From Erythrobacter crassostreae (GTDB lineage: Bacteria; Pseudomonadota; Alphaproteobacteria; Sphingomonadales; Sphingomonadaceae), in the NCBI RefSeq assembly GCF_019204045.1, contig NZ_JAGSPC010000001.1:558001-622000 (forward strand): 64,000 nucleotides of DNA, read 5' to 3'. The position numbers were made by a program, and so were the translations under genes. The notes beneath the pieces were generated by a model that was not told the origin of the DNA, made no database searches, and worked only from the letters and a program-made list of their open reading frames with translations. This document shows positions 1-8,345 of this stretch, piece by piece (the first letter of the stretch is position 1; each line of letters begins with the position of its first letter).

Positions 1-507
1 AGGGTTAAGTGCGCGCACTTCCGCTTCGGTTTCGAACATGAAGATGTTGTAGCCGATCTGCTCGCCTCCGGACCGGTAGGTTGCGATGGGCTTTCCACCG
101 ATCAATGATGCGGCTTCCGGATGCTCTTCGGGATGCGTCGGGATAGCGGGCAAGCCTACCTCATACCCCTCGGCTGTCTTGCGCACTTCCAGCACACCGG
201 ACTTGCGCGTTCTGAAGGTGACACGGTCTCCGCCGTCGCGGGTAAGCAAGACATGACCGCTGGCCAAAGTTGCATGGCCGCAAAGCGCAATTTCATAGGT
301 TGGCGTGCACCAGCGCAGCTCCCAGTCTGCCTCGCCGGTTGTATCACGGACGACAAAGGCCGTTTCGGCAAACATGTTTTCTGCGCCGATTTTCACCAAC
401 ACATCATCGGGCAACCACTCATCGAGCACCATAACCGCAGCCTGATTCCCGCGAAATGGCTCCGAGCTAAAGGCATCAACATGCCAGTACGGGATCTTTT
501 TGGTCAT
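1..507 (-). CDS. PhzF family phenazine biosynthesis-like isomerase, partial (3' end outside window)
   Basis: Reading the minus strand from the ATG at 507 gives 169 codons open to the window edge, so the C-terminal part is missing. The start reads MTKKIPYWHVDAFSSEPFRG. It has the PhzF hallmarks: an early DAF segment, the GN(Q)AAV stretch near residue 21, AETAF near residue 47 and the LCGHAT motif near residue 75. Family members are diaminopimelate-epimerase-fold isomerases. Most are of unknown substrate, and nothing here suggests phenazine synthesis. An AAGG motif sits 9 nt before the ATG. The gene starts 11 nt after the pdxH stop, so the two are likely cotranscribed. Confidence 0.88.
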   Translation of the reverse strand, partial: MTKKIPYWHVDAFSSEPFRGNQAAVMVLDEWLPDDVLVKIGAENMFAETAFVVRDTTGEADWELRWCTPTYEIALCGHATLASGHVLLTRDGGDRVTFRTRKSGVLEVRKTAEGYEVGLPAIPTHPEEHPEAASLIGGKPIATYRSGGEQIGYNIFMFETEAEVRALNP

Positions 508-518
508 TCGATTTGCCT

Positions 519-1172
519 TTAAGGATAGAGAAGCGTGTCAGACCACGAAAGCGCATCACCGGCACCCTCGAGAGTGAAAAGCCGCCTGTCATGAAGGCGG
601 TTGTCACGGTCGATCCAAAACTCGATTCTTTCGGGTTTCAGTGTGAAGCCGGTCCAGTGTGGCGGACGCGGAACTTTGCCTTCCGCCTTATGCTGCGCCC
701 AAAGCGACGTTACGCGATCCAGATAATCCTGACGCTGATCAAGCGGCCGCGATTGATCGCTGGCGGCAGAGCCAACCTGGCTTTTGTAAGCGCGTGAGTG
801 GAAGTAAGCATCGGCGCGCTCTGGCGTCACTTCGACCAACGGGCCTTCAATGCGGATTTGGCGGCGAAGGCTCTTCCAGTGAAACAGCAGGCTGGCCTGC
901 ATGTTGGCGCGGATTTCGCCGCCTTTGCGGCTTTCTGAATTGGTAAAGAAGGTAAATCCGCCTTCCTTTGCGCCGTGCCCCTTGAGCAGGACCATCCGCA
1001 CTGATGGTGCTCCATCCGGTGTCGCAGTTGCGAGCGCCATGGCATTGGGATCGTTTGGCTCATTGTTCTTGGCGTCAGAAAACCAATCGTCGAACAGGGC
1101 AAAAGGATCGGCGCTTGCAGGGATAACGCTATCGGCCAACTGCGCAGAATCGAGACCGGAATTGTCATTCAT
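519..1172 (-). CDS. pdxH: Pyridoxamine 5'-phosphate oxidase
   Basis: Protein of 217 aa, the usual family length. It oxidises pyridoxine or pyridoxamine 5'-phosphate to pyridoxal 5'-phosphate with FMN and oxygen in the cytoplasm. FMN and substrate motifs are visible in order: RMVLLK at 59-64, TNSESRKGG at 77-85, the FHW...RQIRIEG block at 97-110, and EFW....RLHDR at 184-196. The C-terminus is LLYP where most homologues end RLYP, so the terminal arginine is substituted. It is divergent from the DnaJ-like gene across 160 bp and is followed closely by the PhzF-family gene. Confidence 0.95.
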   Translation of the reverse strand: MNDNSGLDSAQLADSVIPASADPFALFDDWFSDAKNNEPNDPNAMALATATPDGAPSVRMVLLKGHGAKEGGFTFFTNSESRKGGEIRANMQASLLFHWKSLRRQIRIEGPLVEVTPERADAYFHSRAYKSQVGSAASDQSRPLDQRQDYLDRVTSLWAQHKAEGKVPRPPHWTGFTLKPERIEFWIDRDNRLHDRRLFTLEGAGDALSWSDTLLYP

Positions 1173-1332
1173 CGGAAAAGCGGCCTTTCAAACCAGTTCA
1201 AGAGCATGCTTCGCTAAGGTGGAAATAATCCCTCAGCCGGAAGGTACAACCGAAAGCTCTGATTGGTTGCACGTTTCTTCAATTCTGCTTCCACGCTTGC
1301 ACCTGCTCACTGTCTCACCTAGCTAACACGGC

Positions 1333-2316
1333 ATGAAAGATCCTTACGGCACCCTTGGCGTTGCGCGCACCGCTTCTGAGAAAGAGATCAAAAGCGCCTA
1401 TCGCAAACTCGCCAAAGAGTTTCATCCGGACAAGAACAAGGACAACCCCAAGGCAGCAGAGCGTTTTTCTGAAGCAACCACTGCCTATGATCTGTTGTCT
1501 GACAAAGACAAACGCGCCCAATTTGATCGCGGCGAAATCGATGGCGAAGGCAACCCGCTCAATCCGTTTGGTGGAATGGGTGGCGGCTTTGGAAGAGGCG
1601 GCAATCCTGGTGGCCGGCCCGGCGGCGGGTTTCGCGATCCCGAATTTGGCGGCTTCACCCCCGACGATATGGATTTGGGCGACCTGTTCGAAGGGTTGTT
1701 CGGCGGCGGCAAACCGCGCGGTCAGGCAGGCGGACGCCGCGGTTTCGGCCAACGCCCTCCCCCTCCTCCGCAAAAGCGCGGCGCAGACATTCAGTACAGG
1801 CTAGCCGTGCCCTTCGTTGACGCGGCATCCGGGCAAGACCAGCGCATCACGCTGGCCGATGGTAAGGCAATCAATCTGAAACTGCCCGGCGGTGTCGAAG
1901 ACGGCACCCAAATGCGCCTCAAAGGCAAAGGGCATCAAGGGCCTGGCGGCAACGGTGATGGCATAGTCATTGTCGAAGTTGGCACGCATCCGTTCTTCCG
2001 CCGCGATGGCGACCATATCCGTATGGACCTACCGCTCACGCTCGATGAGGCCTTGCGCGGAGCCAAGGTGAAGTGCCCGACAGTCGATGGTCCGGTTATG
2101 CTGACAATCAAAGCTGGCACCAATGGCGGCACGGTGATGCGGCTTGGCGGCAAAGGTTGGACTCGCAGCGGAGCAAAGGCGAAAGACGGCAAACCAGCAC
2201 GCGGCGATCAGCTCGTGACGCTTGAAATTCAGCTTCCCGAAGATCTTGATGCGCTTCAAAAGCAGCTAGGCGATTGGGAAGATCCCGCCAAACCGCGCGA
2301 GAAATTCGGCCTTTAA
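1333..2316 (+). CDS. DnaJ-like co-chaperone without zinc finger (CbpA/DjlA-type class II)
   Basis: Protein of 327 aa. An N-terminal J domain (about residues 1-66) carries the HPD tripeptide at 31-33 that stimulates DnaK ATPase. A Gly/Phe-rich linker follows (about 75-145), then a two-lobed DnaJ C-terminal substrate-binding domain (about 155-315). No CxxCxGxG zinc repeats are present, so it is a class II (CbpA-like) protein, not canonical DnaJ. The ATG at 1333 lacks a strong Shine-Dalgarno. It is followed after 20 nt by the YihY-family gene on the same strand. Confidence 0.9.
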   Translation: MKDPYGTLGVARTASEKEIKSAYRKLAKEFHPDKNKDNPKAAERFSEATTAYDLLSDKDKRAQFDRGEIDGEGNPLNPFGGMGGGFGRGGNPGGRPGGGFRDPEFGGFTPDDMDLGDLFEGLFGGGKPRGQAGGRRGFGQRPPPPPQKRGADIQYRLAVPFVDAASGQDQRITLADGKAINLKLPGGVEDGTQMRLKGKGHQGPGGNGDGIVIVEVGTHPFFRRDGDHIRMDLPLTLDEALRGAKVKCPTVDGPVMLTIKAGTNGGTVMRLGGKGWTRSGAKAKDGKPARGDQLVTLEIQLPEDLDALQKQLGDWEDPAKPREKFGL

Positions 2317-2336
2317 GGCCGAGCCGGGCGCGCTGA

Positions 2337-3371
2337 ATGGTCAAACCGGCCAACATCCCCCCTTCTTCCGAGCGCGAAGTTACGTCGCTTTCGCCAGAAG
2401 CACGCCGATTGCGGCCGCAACGCTCCAAGCCGCAGACGCTCACATCCGGCCCGATAAACGACCGAAAGCTGCCCGATTGGCAAGCTGCCATGTCTGCTCT
2501 GGCAGGCCCCTTAGCGCCCGGCACGCGCCCGTTCGAGGTCGTTCGCCGGACAGCATACGGCACATATAATGACGGCTTCATCCACGCAGGCAATCTGGCC
2601 TATCTGTCGATGCTGGCGATCTTTCCGTTCTTTATCCTTGGAGCAGCCGTTTTCGAGCTGGTTGGAGGACAAGAACTCGCCCAACAGATGGTCGGTGCCG
2701 TCATGCTGGCCTTGCCGCCAACTGTCGCCGGTGTGATCGAGCCGGTCGCACAGGACGTGATGTATGCGCGCGAGGGGTGGCTGCTCTGGTTTGGCGCAGG
2801 CGTCGCCTTATGGACTGTCTCCAGCCTGATTGAGACCATCCGCGATATATTGCGGCGCGCCTATGGCACCAAAGCGAGCCATGCGTTTTGGAAGTACCGC
2901 CTGCTTTCAGCCGGTCTGATACTGGGCGCAGTGATCCTGTTGATAGTCAGCCTGTTCGCGCAAGTCGCCATCGGCACCGCGCAACAGGTGATTGATGCGC
3001 GGCTTCCGCAGCTAACGGAGCTGATGGGAACATTGCGGCTGTCGCGGATTGTGCCGGCATTGGGCCTTGGGTTTTCCCTATACCTGCTGTTCTACACTCT
3101 CACTCCGGGTGAATACCGGACAAAGCGATACCCCAAGTGGCCCGGAGCGGTGTTCACGGCCGCCTGGTGGCTGGGCGTTACAACCGCCTTGCCGATCATA
3201 TTGCGCCAGTTTTTTTCCTACAATTTGACCTATGGCAGCCTTGCAGGAATTATCATTGCACTGTTCTTTTTCTGGCTCGTCGGGCTCGGCCTCGTTATTG
3301 GCGCAGAATTGAACGCGGCGCTCGCAGAACCTGAGAATGCGAGCCGCACATCTGAGGAGAATGCAACATGA
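2337..3371 (+). CDS. YihY/virulence factor BrkB family inner-membrane protein
   Basis: Protein of 344 aa with an approximately 80-residue polar N-terminus and then about six hydrophobic segments (near 83-106, 147-167, 190-215, 240-260, 275-292 and 300-325). The LFFYTLTPG-like stretch and the G(S/L)AG-I-I-ALFFFWLVG segment near the C-terminus are typical of YihY/BrkB. The family was once called RNase BN in error; its function is unresolved, with transport or envelope roles proposed. The stop overlaps the fabI start by 4 nt (ATGA), indicating translational coupling with fabI. Confidence 0.88.
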   Translation: MVKPANIPPSSEREVTSLSPEARRLRPQRSKPQTLTSGPINDRKLPDWQAAMSALAGPLAPGTRPFEVVRRTAYGTYNDGFIHAGNLAYLSMLAIFPFFILGAAVFELVGGQELAQQMVGAVMLALPPTVAGVIEPVAQDVMYAREGWLLWFGAGVALWTVSSLIETIRDILRRAYGTKASHAFWKYRLLSAGLILGAVILLIVSLFAQVAIGTAQQVIDARLPQLTELMGTLRLSRIVPALGLGFSLYLLFYTLTPGEYRTKRYPKWPGAVFTAAWWLGVTTALPIILRQFFSYNLTYGSLAGIIIALFFFWLVGLGLVIGAELNAALAEPENASRTSEENAT

Positions 3372-4186
3372 GCACATCAACGGCAAAATTGATGGCCGGA
3401 AAACGCGGCCTCATCATGGGACTGGCCAATGACAAGTCGCTCGCCTGGGGCATTGCGAAGCAGCTCGCCGAACATGGTGCGGAATTGGCATTCTCTTATC
3501 AGGGTGAAGCGCTGGCCAAACGGGTGAAACCGCTAGCGGAGCAATTGGGCAGCGATTTCTGTTTTGAATGCGACGTGTCTGATATGGATGCGCTGGATCG
3601 CGCCTTCGATACGCTTAAGGAGCGTTGGGACACGCTCGACTTCGTGGTTCACGCAATCGGGTTTTCCGACAAGAGCGAGCTGCGCGGCAAATATGTCGAC
3701 ACCAGCCTCGATAACTTCCTGATGACAATGAACATCTCTGCTTATTCGCTGGTCGCAGTCACCAAGCGTGCAGCAGAGATGATGCCGGAGAGCGGCGGAA
3801 GCATTATCACGCTCACATATTACGGGGCAGAAAAGGTGGTCCCACATTACAACGTCATGGGCGTGGCGAAGGCAGCGCTAGAAACCAGCGTCAAATATCT
3901 CGCCAACGACCTTGGCCCGCGTAACATTCGCGTCAACGCGATCAGTGCGGGGCCGGTGAAAACACTAGCAGCAAGCGGCATCGGTGATTTCCGCTACATC
4001 CTGAAATGGAATGAGCTGAACGCTCCGCTGCGCAGGAACATCACTATCGATGACGTTGGCGGGTCAGGCCTATATCTATTGTCCGACCTGTCATCGGGCG
4101 TGACCGGTGAGACGCATCATGTCGATGCGGGCTATCATCTGGTCGGTATGAAACAGGAAGACGCCCCGGATATCGCGCTGGGTTGA
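3368..4186 (+). CDS. fabI: Enoyl-[acyl-carrier-protein] reductase (NADH) FabI
   Basis: Protein of 272 aa, a divergent short-chain dehydrogenase that performs the last reduction of each type II fatty-acid elongation cycle. The glycine-rich NADH site starts at GKRGLIMGLANDKS (11-24). The FabI-specific catalytic arrangement is visible: Tyr151, then Tyr161 with Lys168 (Y-x6-K spacing). The SAGPVKT(L)A motif after residue 190 belongs to the triclosan/substrate-loop region. It overlaps the upstream YihY gene by 4 nt and converges with the polysaccharide locus. Confidence 0.96.
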   Translation: MSTSTAKLMAGKRGLIMGLANDKSLAWGIAKQLAEHGAELAFSYQGEALAKRVKPLAEQLGSDFCFECDVSDMDALDRAFDTLKERWDTLDFVVHAIGFSDKSELRGKYVDTSLDNFLMTMNISAYSLVAVTKRAAEMMPESGGSIITLTYYGAEKVVPHYNVMGVAKAALETSVKYLANDLGPRNIRVNAISAGPVKTLAASGIGDFRYILKWNELNAPLRRNITIDDVGGSGLYLLSDLSSGVTGETHHVDAGYHLVGMKQEDAPDIALG

Positions 4187-4222
4187 TTTGTAAGTAGTCT
4201 TGCAGATCGGCCAAGGGGGCAA

Positions 4223-5398
4223 TCAGTTATCTTGGATGGTGATCTTACTAAGGCTCGCGTTGAGAGTGGGCTCGCCAGAAAATGCGCGAGCGAAAATTGT
4301 AAGCAACATCTGTGAACAGTTCGGCTTTGATTCAAAAGTGAATCGGTTTTGGCCTTTATCAAGCGGTTCAACAAAGAATGGCGCGGGGTCACCCGGACAT
4401 TGAAGCCGGAGCCTTACTGATTCTTTCCGACCTGCCGTTGCATCCAACAGCGCCAATTCAATTGCGAAAGGCCCTTGCGGTGGCGCGACGATGCGCTGCG
4501 CTATTACTCCGCCATTGCCAGTACGGGCATAAATTTCCAATTGAGTTTCGTCTGTGCTTGCCTGCCCTCGGAGGTCGGGTTGATCCACGAACTGCCAATG
4601 AAACGGAGGAAAGCGAGCCGTCCAGTCGAGCGTTCCGTTTGTGCTTGTATCTTCATCCGCACCAGCGATCGCGAAGAACAGGTCCTGTGCCTCTTCGGCA
4701 CGTCCCGTTTCAGCAAGCCTTCGTATCAATTGCTGGTCGAAGCGTTCATCAGCCAGCTCTCTCTCCATTCGCAGCTTTGCTACATTGGCCAGCAAGGGCT
4801 CTTCACGAACGGCATAATTTGCAAAAAAATCGGTGTGCCAAGGCGAGGTTCCATCAATGTATCTAGCAAATGTGGTTGGGCCCTGATCATCTCGCAAAGC
4901 CTCACCCAAGATCGGGAAAAAGTCTGCGCTGTAGCTCGGATGCACACGCAAGATTTGATCCAAGGTTTGTACTGCGCGAGGAGAGTCGTCTTTTTCCAGA
5001 TAGACCTGCAACATCACACCCTGCAAAGCCAAGTCGCGCCGATTAAGCTTTGACGCAGCAAGCGCCAACGCATCCCGCTTCTCGCCTTTTTCCTGCGCCA
5101 TGGCGATCAAAACGTGAGCTTTTACTGCTGTTGGGTCATGTCGGAGAGCCTGAAGAGCTTCTTCACGTACGGCCAAGGCGGCTTCGCGCGGTTCGCCGGT
5201 TTCAGAAGCCCGCTGCGAGAAGTCATCAAAAGCCGCTCGCTCGATAGCGGCTCCGTTAATCGGAAAAAGCCAGGCAGCGGTGTCTGGCTGCGCTTTGGTC
5301 GAAATCATGCTGAAAGTCTGAAGCGCTACAAAAAGGCACGCAATTAAGCCGACGGCTAAAGCCAGAATCAGTCGTACAATATTGAGATTTTTCATCAT
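4223..5398 (-). CDS. Membrane-anchored TPR-like protein of the polysaccharide locus, unknown function
   Basis: About 391 aa from the ATG at 5398; a TTG at 5413 would add five residues. A single N-terminal hydrophobic segment (about residues 8-32) probably anchors it with the bulk in the periplasm. Residues 60-225 are alanine- and leucine-rich helices resembling tetratricopeptide-like repeats (AxxAHVLIAMA.EKG, and RAVQTLDQILRVHPSY). The last 120 residues look beta-rich, with no family I recognise. It is the final gene of the kinase/export operon, 55 nt beyond the autokinase gene, so a scaffold role in polymer assembly or export is plausible but unproven. Confidence 0.7.
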   Translation of the reverse strand: MMKNLNIVRLILALAVGLIACLFVALQTFSMISTKAQPDTAAWLFPINGAAIERAAFDDFSQRASETGEPREAALAVREEALQALRHDPTAVKAHVLIAMAQEKGEKRDALALAASKLNRRDLALQGVMLQVYLEKDDSPRAVQTLDQILRVHPSYSADFFPILGEALRDDQGPTTFARYIDGTSPWHTDFFANYAVREEPLLANVAKLRMERELADERFDQQLIRRLAETGRAEEAQDLFFAIAGADEDTSTNGTLDWTARFPPFHWQFVDQPDLRGQASTDETQLEIYARTGNGGVIAQRIVAPPQGPFAIELALLDATAGRKESVRLRLQCPGDPAPFFVEPLDKGQNRFTFESKPNCSQMLLTIFARAFSGEPTLNASLSKITIQDN

Positions 5399-5453
5399 TT
5401 CTACATTACGCAAGCTTCAGCTGGATACGGCGAGGCCGATGCTGTGAGGAGCC

Positions 5454-7586
5454 TTAATCGTCTGATTTCTCAATTGCTTGGCCGTAGCCATAGCCATAGC
5501 CATAGCCATAACCGTAGCCGAATGTTGAGTTGTTTTGATCAAGCTTGGTAACAATCGCGCCAAAGACCATGCCCCCAGTCTCGCGAAGGCGCTTCAGCGC
5601 CTGCTCGATTGCACGCAACTTGATTCGATCGGCTTCAATCACATAAATCGCGCCATCCACCACTCGAGAAAGCTCGATAGCGTCCGAAAGCGAAAGCAAA
5701 GGTGCACTATCAATTATGATTTGATCGTAGTCTTGCCGAGCTTGATCCAGCAATTCCCTGAAACGCGGACTAGCGAGCAATTCAACTGGGTTTGGAGGTT
5801 TCCGACCAGTAGGCAGGAAGTCAAATCCATGATCCGCGACATTGATCAGTGAATCTGCGGAAATCTGCGATGCCCCAGACAGAAGCGCCGTAAGGCCTCG
5901 ATCTTCAAGCGAATCCCCTCCGACCAATTCGACCATCTTCGAATTTCTCAGATCCGCATCGATAAGAAGCGTCTTCTTACCCAATTGCGCAAAGCTCGCT
6001 GCAAGCGCGAAAGACGAAAGGCTCTTACCTTCGCTCGGAACAGATGATGTCACCATTATTACCTGAGGCGCACCATCCGGCGTAAGGAAGGTGATATTTG
6101 TTCTGGTCGACTTGTACGCCTCGCTAAGCTCCGAAGATCGTTCGAGCAGCGCTTCGTTGACAGGCCCGCCTTTGTGGGTCGGTATCGCTCCGAGTAGCGG
6201 CAGACCAAGTCGGCGTGAGACATCCTGAGGGTCCTTGAGGGTTTGGCTCAACAACACCCGAAGATAGACCAGCACAACGACCAAAATCGCAGCGGTAGCC
6301 AAAGCAATAAGCAAATTGAGTGCGAGCGATGGTGAGTACCGCACTTTCGGCGGGGCAGCTCGATCAATCAGGCTAATGTTGTTCTGACCTGCGCCGGATG
6401 CCTCAAGACCCTTGTACCGCTGCAACAGCGCATCATAAAGCTCTCGATTGGTATCAACTTCACGCTTGAGAATGCCGTAATCGATGCTCTGCCCTTGTTG
6501 GCTGAGGAAGCGTGACTTGGCAGCCTCAAAACGTGCGCGCAGCTCCCTCTCGCGAATTTCAGCAGACCGAAGAACAGATGACGTCTCGCGTGAAATGGAG
6601 CTTCTGAGGGCTTCCACCTCGGTTTTTTTGTCAATCAACTCAGGATAAAGAGGGCCGAAGTTTTCGCTTAATCGTGCGAGTTCCGCTTCTGCTCGAATAA
6701 GGTCCGCGCGAAGGATGCTGCGCGGATCATTCGCCGGAAAATCGCTCGAAAGCGATGTAGCCCGCGCCTCAATCCGGTCAGACACTGCACTTGCAAGAGC
6801 ATTGTTGAGCGCTTCAAGATCGTTGGCGATCAATGTCTGGCTCGCGCTATCTGAGCCCGCATCACCGCGTTCGGTTTGTAAGATCAGAATTTCATTGGCG
6901 TTCGCGTATTCAATGAGTTCCGTTTCAGACTCGGCCAACTTCTCGCGCAACTCAGCGATTTGCTCGTTTAGAAACTTCCGCGCTTCAATATTCGCACCGA
7001 AACGCTTTTCGTAATTTGCGGAAATAAACTCTTCCGCCCAAGAATTCGCAAGGTCTGCCGAGAGAGTTTTCGAGGGACTGGAAAAATGAATATCGACAAG
7101 GCTCGACTGGCTGATCGGCTCAACGGTAACATTCTCAAGCAACACGCGCTCGATTGCCTGCTGGTCCGCTTGACCTTCTTCGTCGAGATTGAACAGCTCA
7201 AGGAACTCTTCATCCCGGGCCAAATTCTTCGCCTCGGCAACACGCGACGCCATAAAGCGCGAATTGAGCAACTGGTATTGAGTGTTCAGAAAATTCTGCT
7301 CATTTCGAAGGGCAACACGAGTTGGGAGGTCTACGTCAGTTACGCTGACTGATTCATCAGACACTTCGATCCGAGCGCTGGCGCGGAACAGGTCGGTTGC
7401 GAGCAATGTCGCGAGAACGCCTGCAACAACGCAAAGGGCAATAATTCCTGCGATCCAGAACTTAAGTGCCCGAAACTCGATCCAATACCGCTCGAGATCG
7501 AGATGAAACGCTTCGTCTTCCTCGTATTGACCATTGGTCCGTAACTGGTCTTCAAACGCCACCGCGGCAGGGATTTTCTCGTTCAT
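5454..7586 (-). CDS. Polysaccharide co-polymerase / tyrosine autokinase (Wzc/ExoP type)
   Basis: Protein of 710 aa. It has an N-terminal Wzz chain-length domain between two membrane segments (about 40-62 and 425-447), with a long coiled-coil periplasmic part in between (about 190-400). A C-terminal cytoplasmic BY-kinase domain follows: Walker A SSVPSEGKS at 514-522, Walker A' LLIDAD at 539-544, and Walker B IIIDS around 622-626. The C-terminal tail (690-703) is an alternating Gly-Tyr run with six tyrosines, the autophosphorylation cluster. Such kinases control chain length and export of extracellular or capsular polysaccharide. It is followed by the TPR-like gene and preceded 8 nt upstream by the export lipoprotein gene. 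The usual partner phosphatase (Wzb) is not in the window. Confidence 0.94.
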   Translation of the reverse strand: MNEKIPAAVAFEDQLRTNGQYEEDEAFHLDLERYWIEFRALKFWIAGIIALCVVAGVLATLLATDLFRASARIEVSDESVSVTDVDLPTRVALRNEQNFLNTQYQLLNSRFMASRVAEAKNLARDEEFLELFNLDEEGQADQQAIERVLLENVTVEPISQSSLVDIHFSSPSKTLSADLANSWAEEFISANYEKRFGANIEARKFLNEQIAELREKLAESETELIEYANANEILILQTERGDAGSDSASQTLIANDLEALNNALASAVSDRIEARATSLSSDFPANDPRSILRADLIRAEAELARLSENFGPLYPELIDKKTEVEALRSSISRETSSVLRSAEIRERELRARFEAAKSRFLSQQGQSIDYGILKREVDTNRELYDALLQRYKGLEASGAGQNNISLIDRAAPPKVRYSPSLALNLLIALATAAILVVVLVYLRVLLSQTLKDPQDVSRRLGLPLLGAIPTHKGGPVNEALLERSSELSEAYKSTRTNITFLTPDGAPQVIMVTSSVPSEGKSLSSFALAASFAQLGKKTLLIDADLRNSKMVELVGGDSLEDRGLTALLSGASQISADSLINVADHGFDFLPTGRKPPNPVELLASPRFRELLDQARQDYDQIIIDSAPLLSLSDAIELSRVVDGAIYVIEADRIKLRAIEQALKRLRETGGMVFGAIVTKLDQNNSTFGYGYGYGYGYGYGQAIEKSDD
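5481..5519 (-). repeat. Hexanucleotide repeat coding the Tyr-Gly tail of the autokinase
   Basis: Six consecutive hexamers of the form GCCATA/GCCGTA (plus strand) encode Gly-Tyr pairs. Four copies of GCCATA at 5487-5510 are identical. A tract of identical hexamers can expand or contract in frame and so change the number of tyrosines. Confidence 0.85.
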
Positions 7587-7594
7587 TTCTGATC

Positions 7595-8308
7595 TTACCG
7601 GGAAAGCTGGTTCAAAACGATCGCTGCCGTCGTCAGGACAGGCGAGGCAAGCTCAATAAGTCGATCTATTCGCCTGCGTCCCGGCGAATCTCCGACCATG
7701 ATTACATCGTCAGCATAGACTAGAGGATCGGCATAATTTCCACGCTCAATCGCACCTATGTCGTAAAGCCCGATATAACTCTGCCCATCGACTGTACGCA
7801 TTATAATGACTTCATCGTGCCTCGCATAATCAGCGAGACCGCCTGCCTCGTTGACAGCTCGCAACAAAGTCATTTTCCCGCTAGCGGGAAATGAACCTGG
7901 TTCTTTGACTTGGCCGCCGACCGATAAGGTATCTTCGGGCAAAGAAGCTGGGATCAAACGCACCTGCGGATCAAGCAGGTAGTCGCCGCGCAAACCGTCA
8001 GCAATTACAGCGGCCGCCTCATTCGGTGAAAGGCCGGCAACTTTAACCTTGCCGAGGAAAGGGTAAACAATATCGCCCGCCTCGTCGGTAAGATACGTGC
8101 CACTTAGAGCCTCAGCGCCGACGACGGCGATTTCGACAACCTCTTGGCCGCCAAGCCGGTACACTTGACCCACCCCGGGGGCGGGCAATTCCGTTAAATC
8201 GGCGATCTCGACGTCTGGCGCGGCTCCATATGTACGATCAACAGTCGCGCAGCCTCCGAGGGCGATAGCCAAGCTCAACGCAAGGATTTGAATTGTCGGA
8301 AGTCTCAT
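7595..8308 (-). CDS. Polysaccharide export outer-membrane lipoprotein (Wza/ExoF family)
   Basis: About 237 aa. The open frame extends upstream to 8437 and overlaps the previous gene, but a GAGGGAC Shine-Dalgarno precedes ATGs at 8311 and 8308, giving a start at MRLPTIQ. The signal peptide ends in a lipobox (IALGGC, Cys near residue 19). A polysaccharide export domain follows (about 45-130, with DEAGDIVYPFLGKV and the LDPQVRL motif), then an SLBB-like region (about 135-200, VGGQVKEPGSFP). A C-terminal hydrophobic helix could be the membrane-spanning barrel segment seen in Wza. It works with the autokinase encoded just downstream. Confidence 0.9.
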   Translation of the reverse strand: MRLPTIQILALSLAIALGGCATVDRTYGAAPDVEIADLTELPAPGVGQVYRLGGQEVVEIAVVGAEALSGTYLTDEAGDIVYPFLGKVKVAGLSPNEAAAVIADGLRGDYLLDPQVRLIPASLPEDTLSVGGQVKEPGSFPASGKMTLLRAVNEAGGLADYARHDEVIIMRTVDGQSYIGLYDIGAIERGNYADPLVYADDVIMVGDSPGRRRIDRLIELASPVLTTAAIVLNQLSR

Positions 8309-8345
8309 CATGTCCCTCATCGTCAGGCTCAAGCCATACAATGTT

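Noticed and set aside
121-522. 133-codon open frame on the plus strand
   Set aside because: Antisense to the partial PhzF-family gene, which has clear family motifs.
5481-5519. Short tandem repeat considered as a CRISPR array
   Set aside because: Hexamer units without spacers, in frame inside a coding region, and no cas genes in the window.
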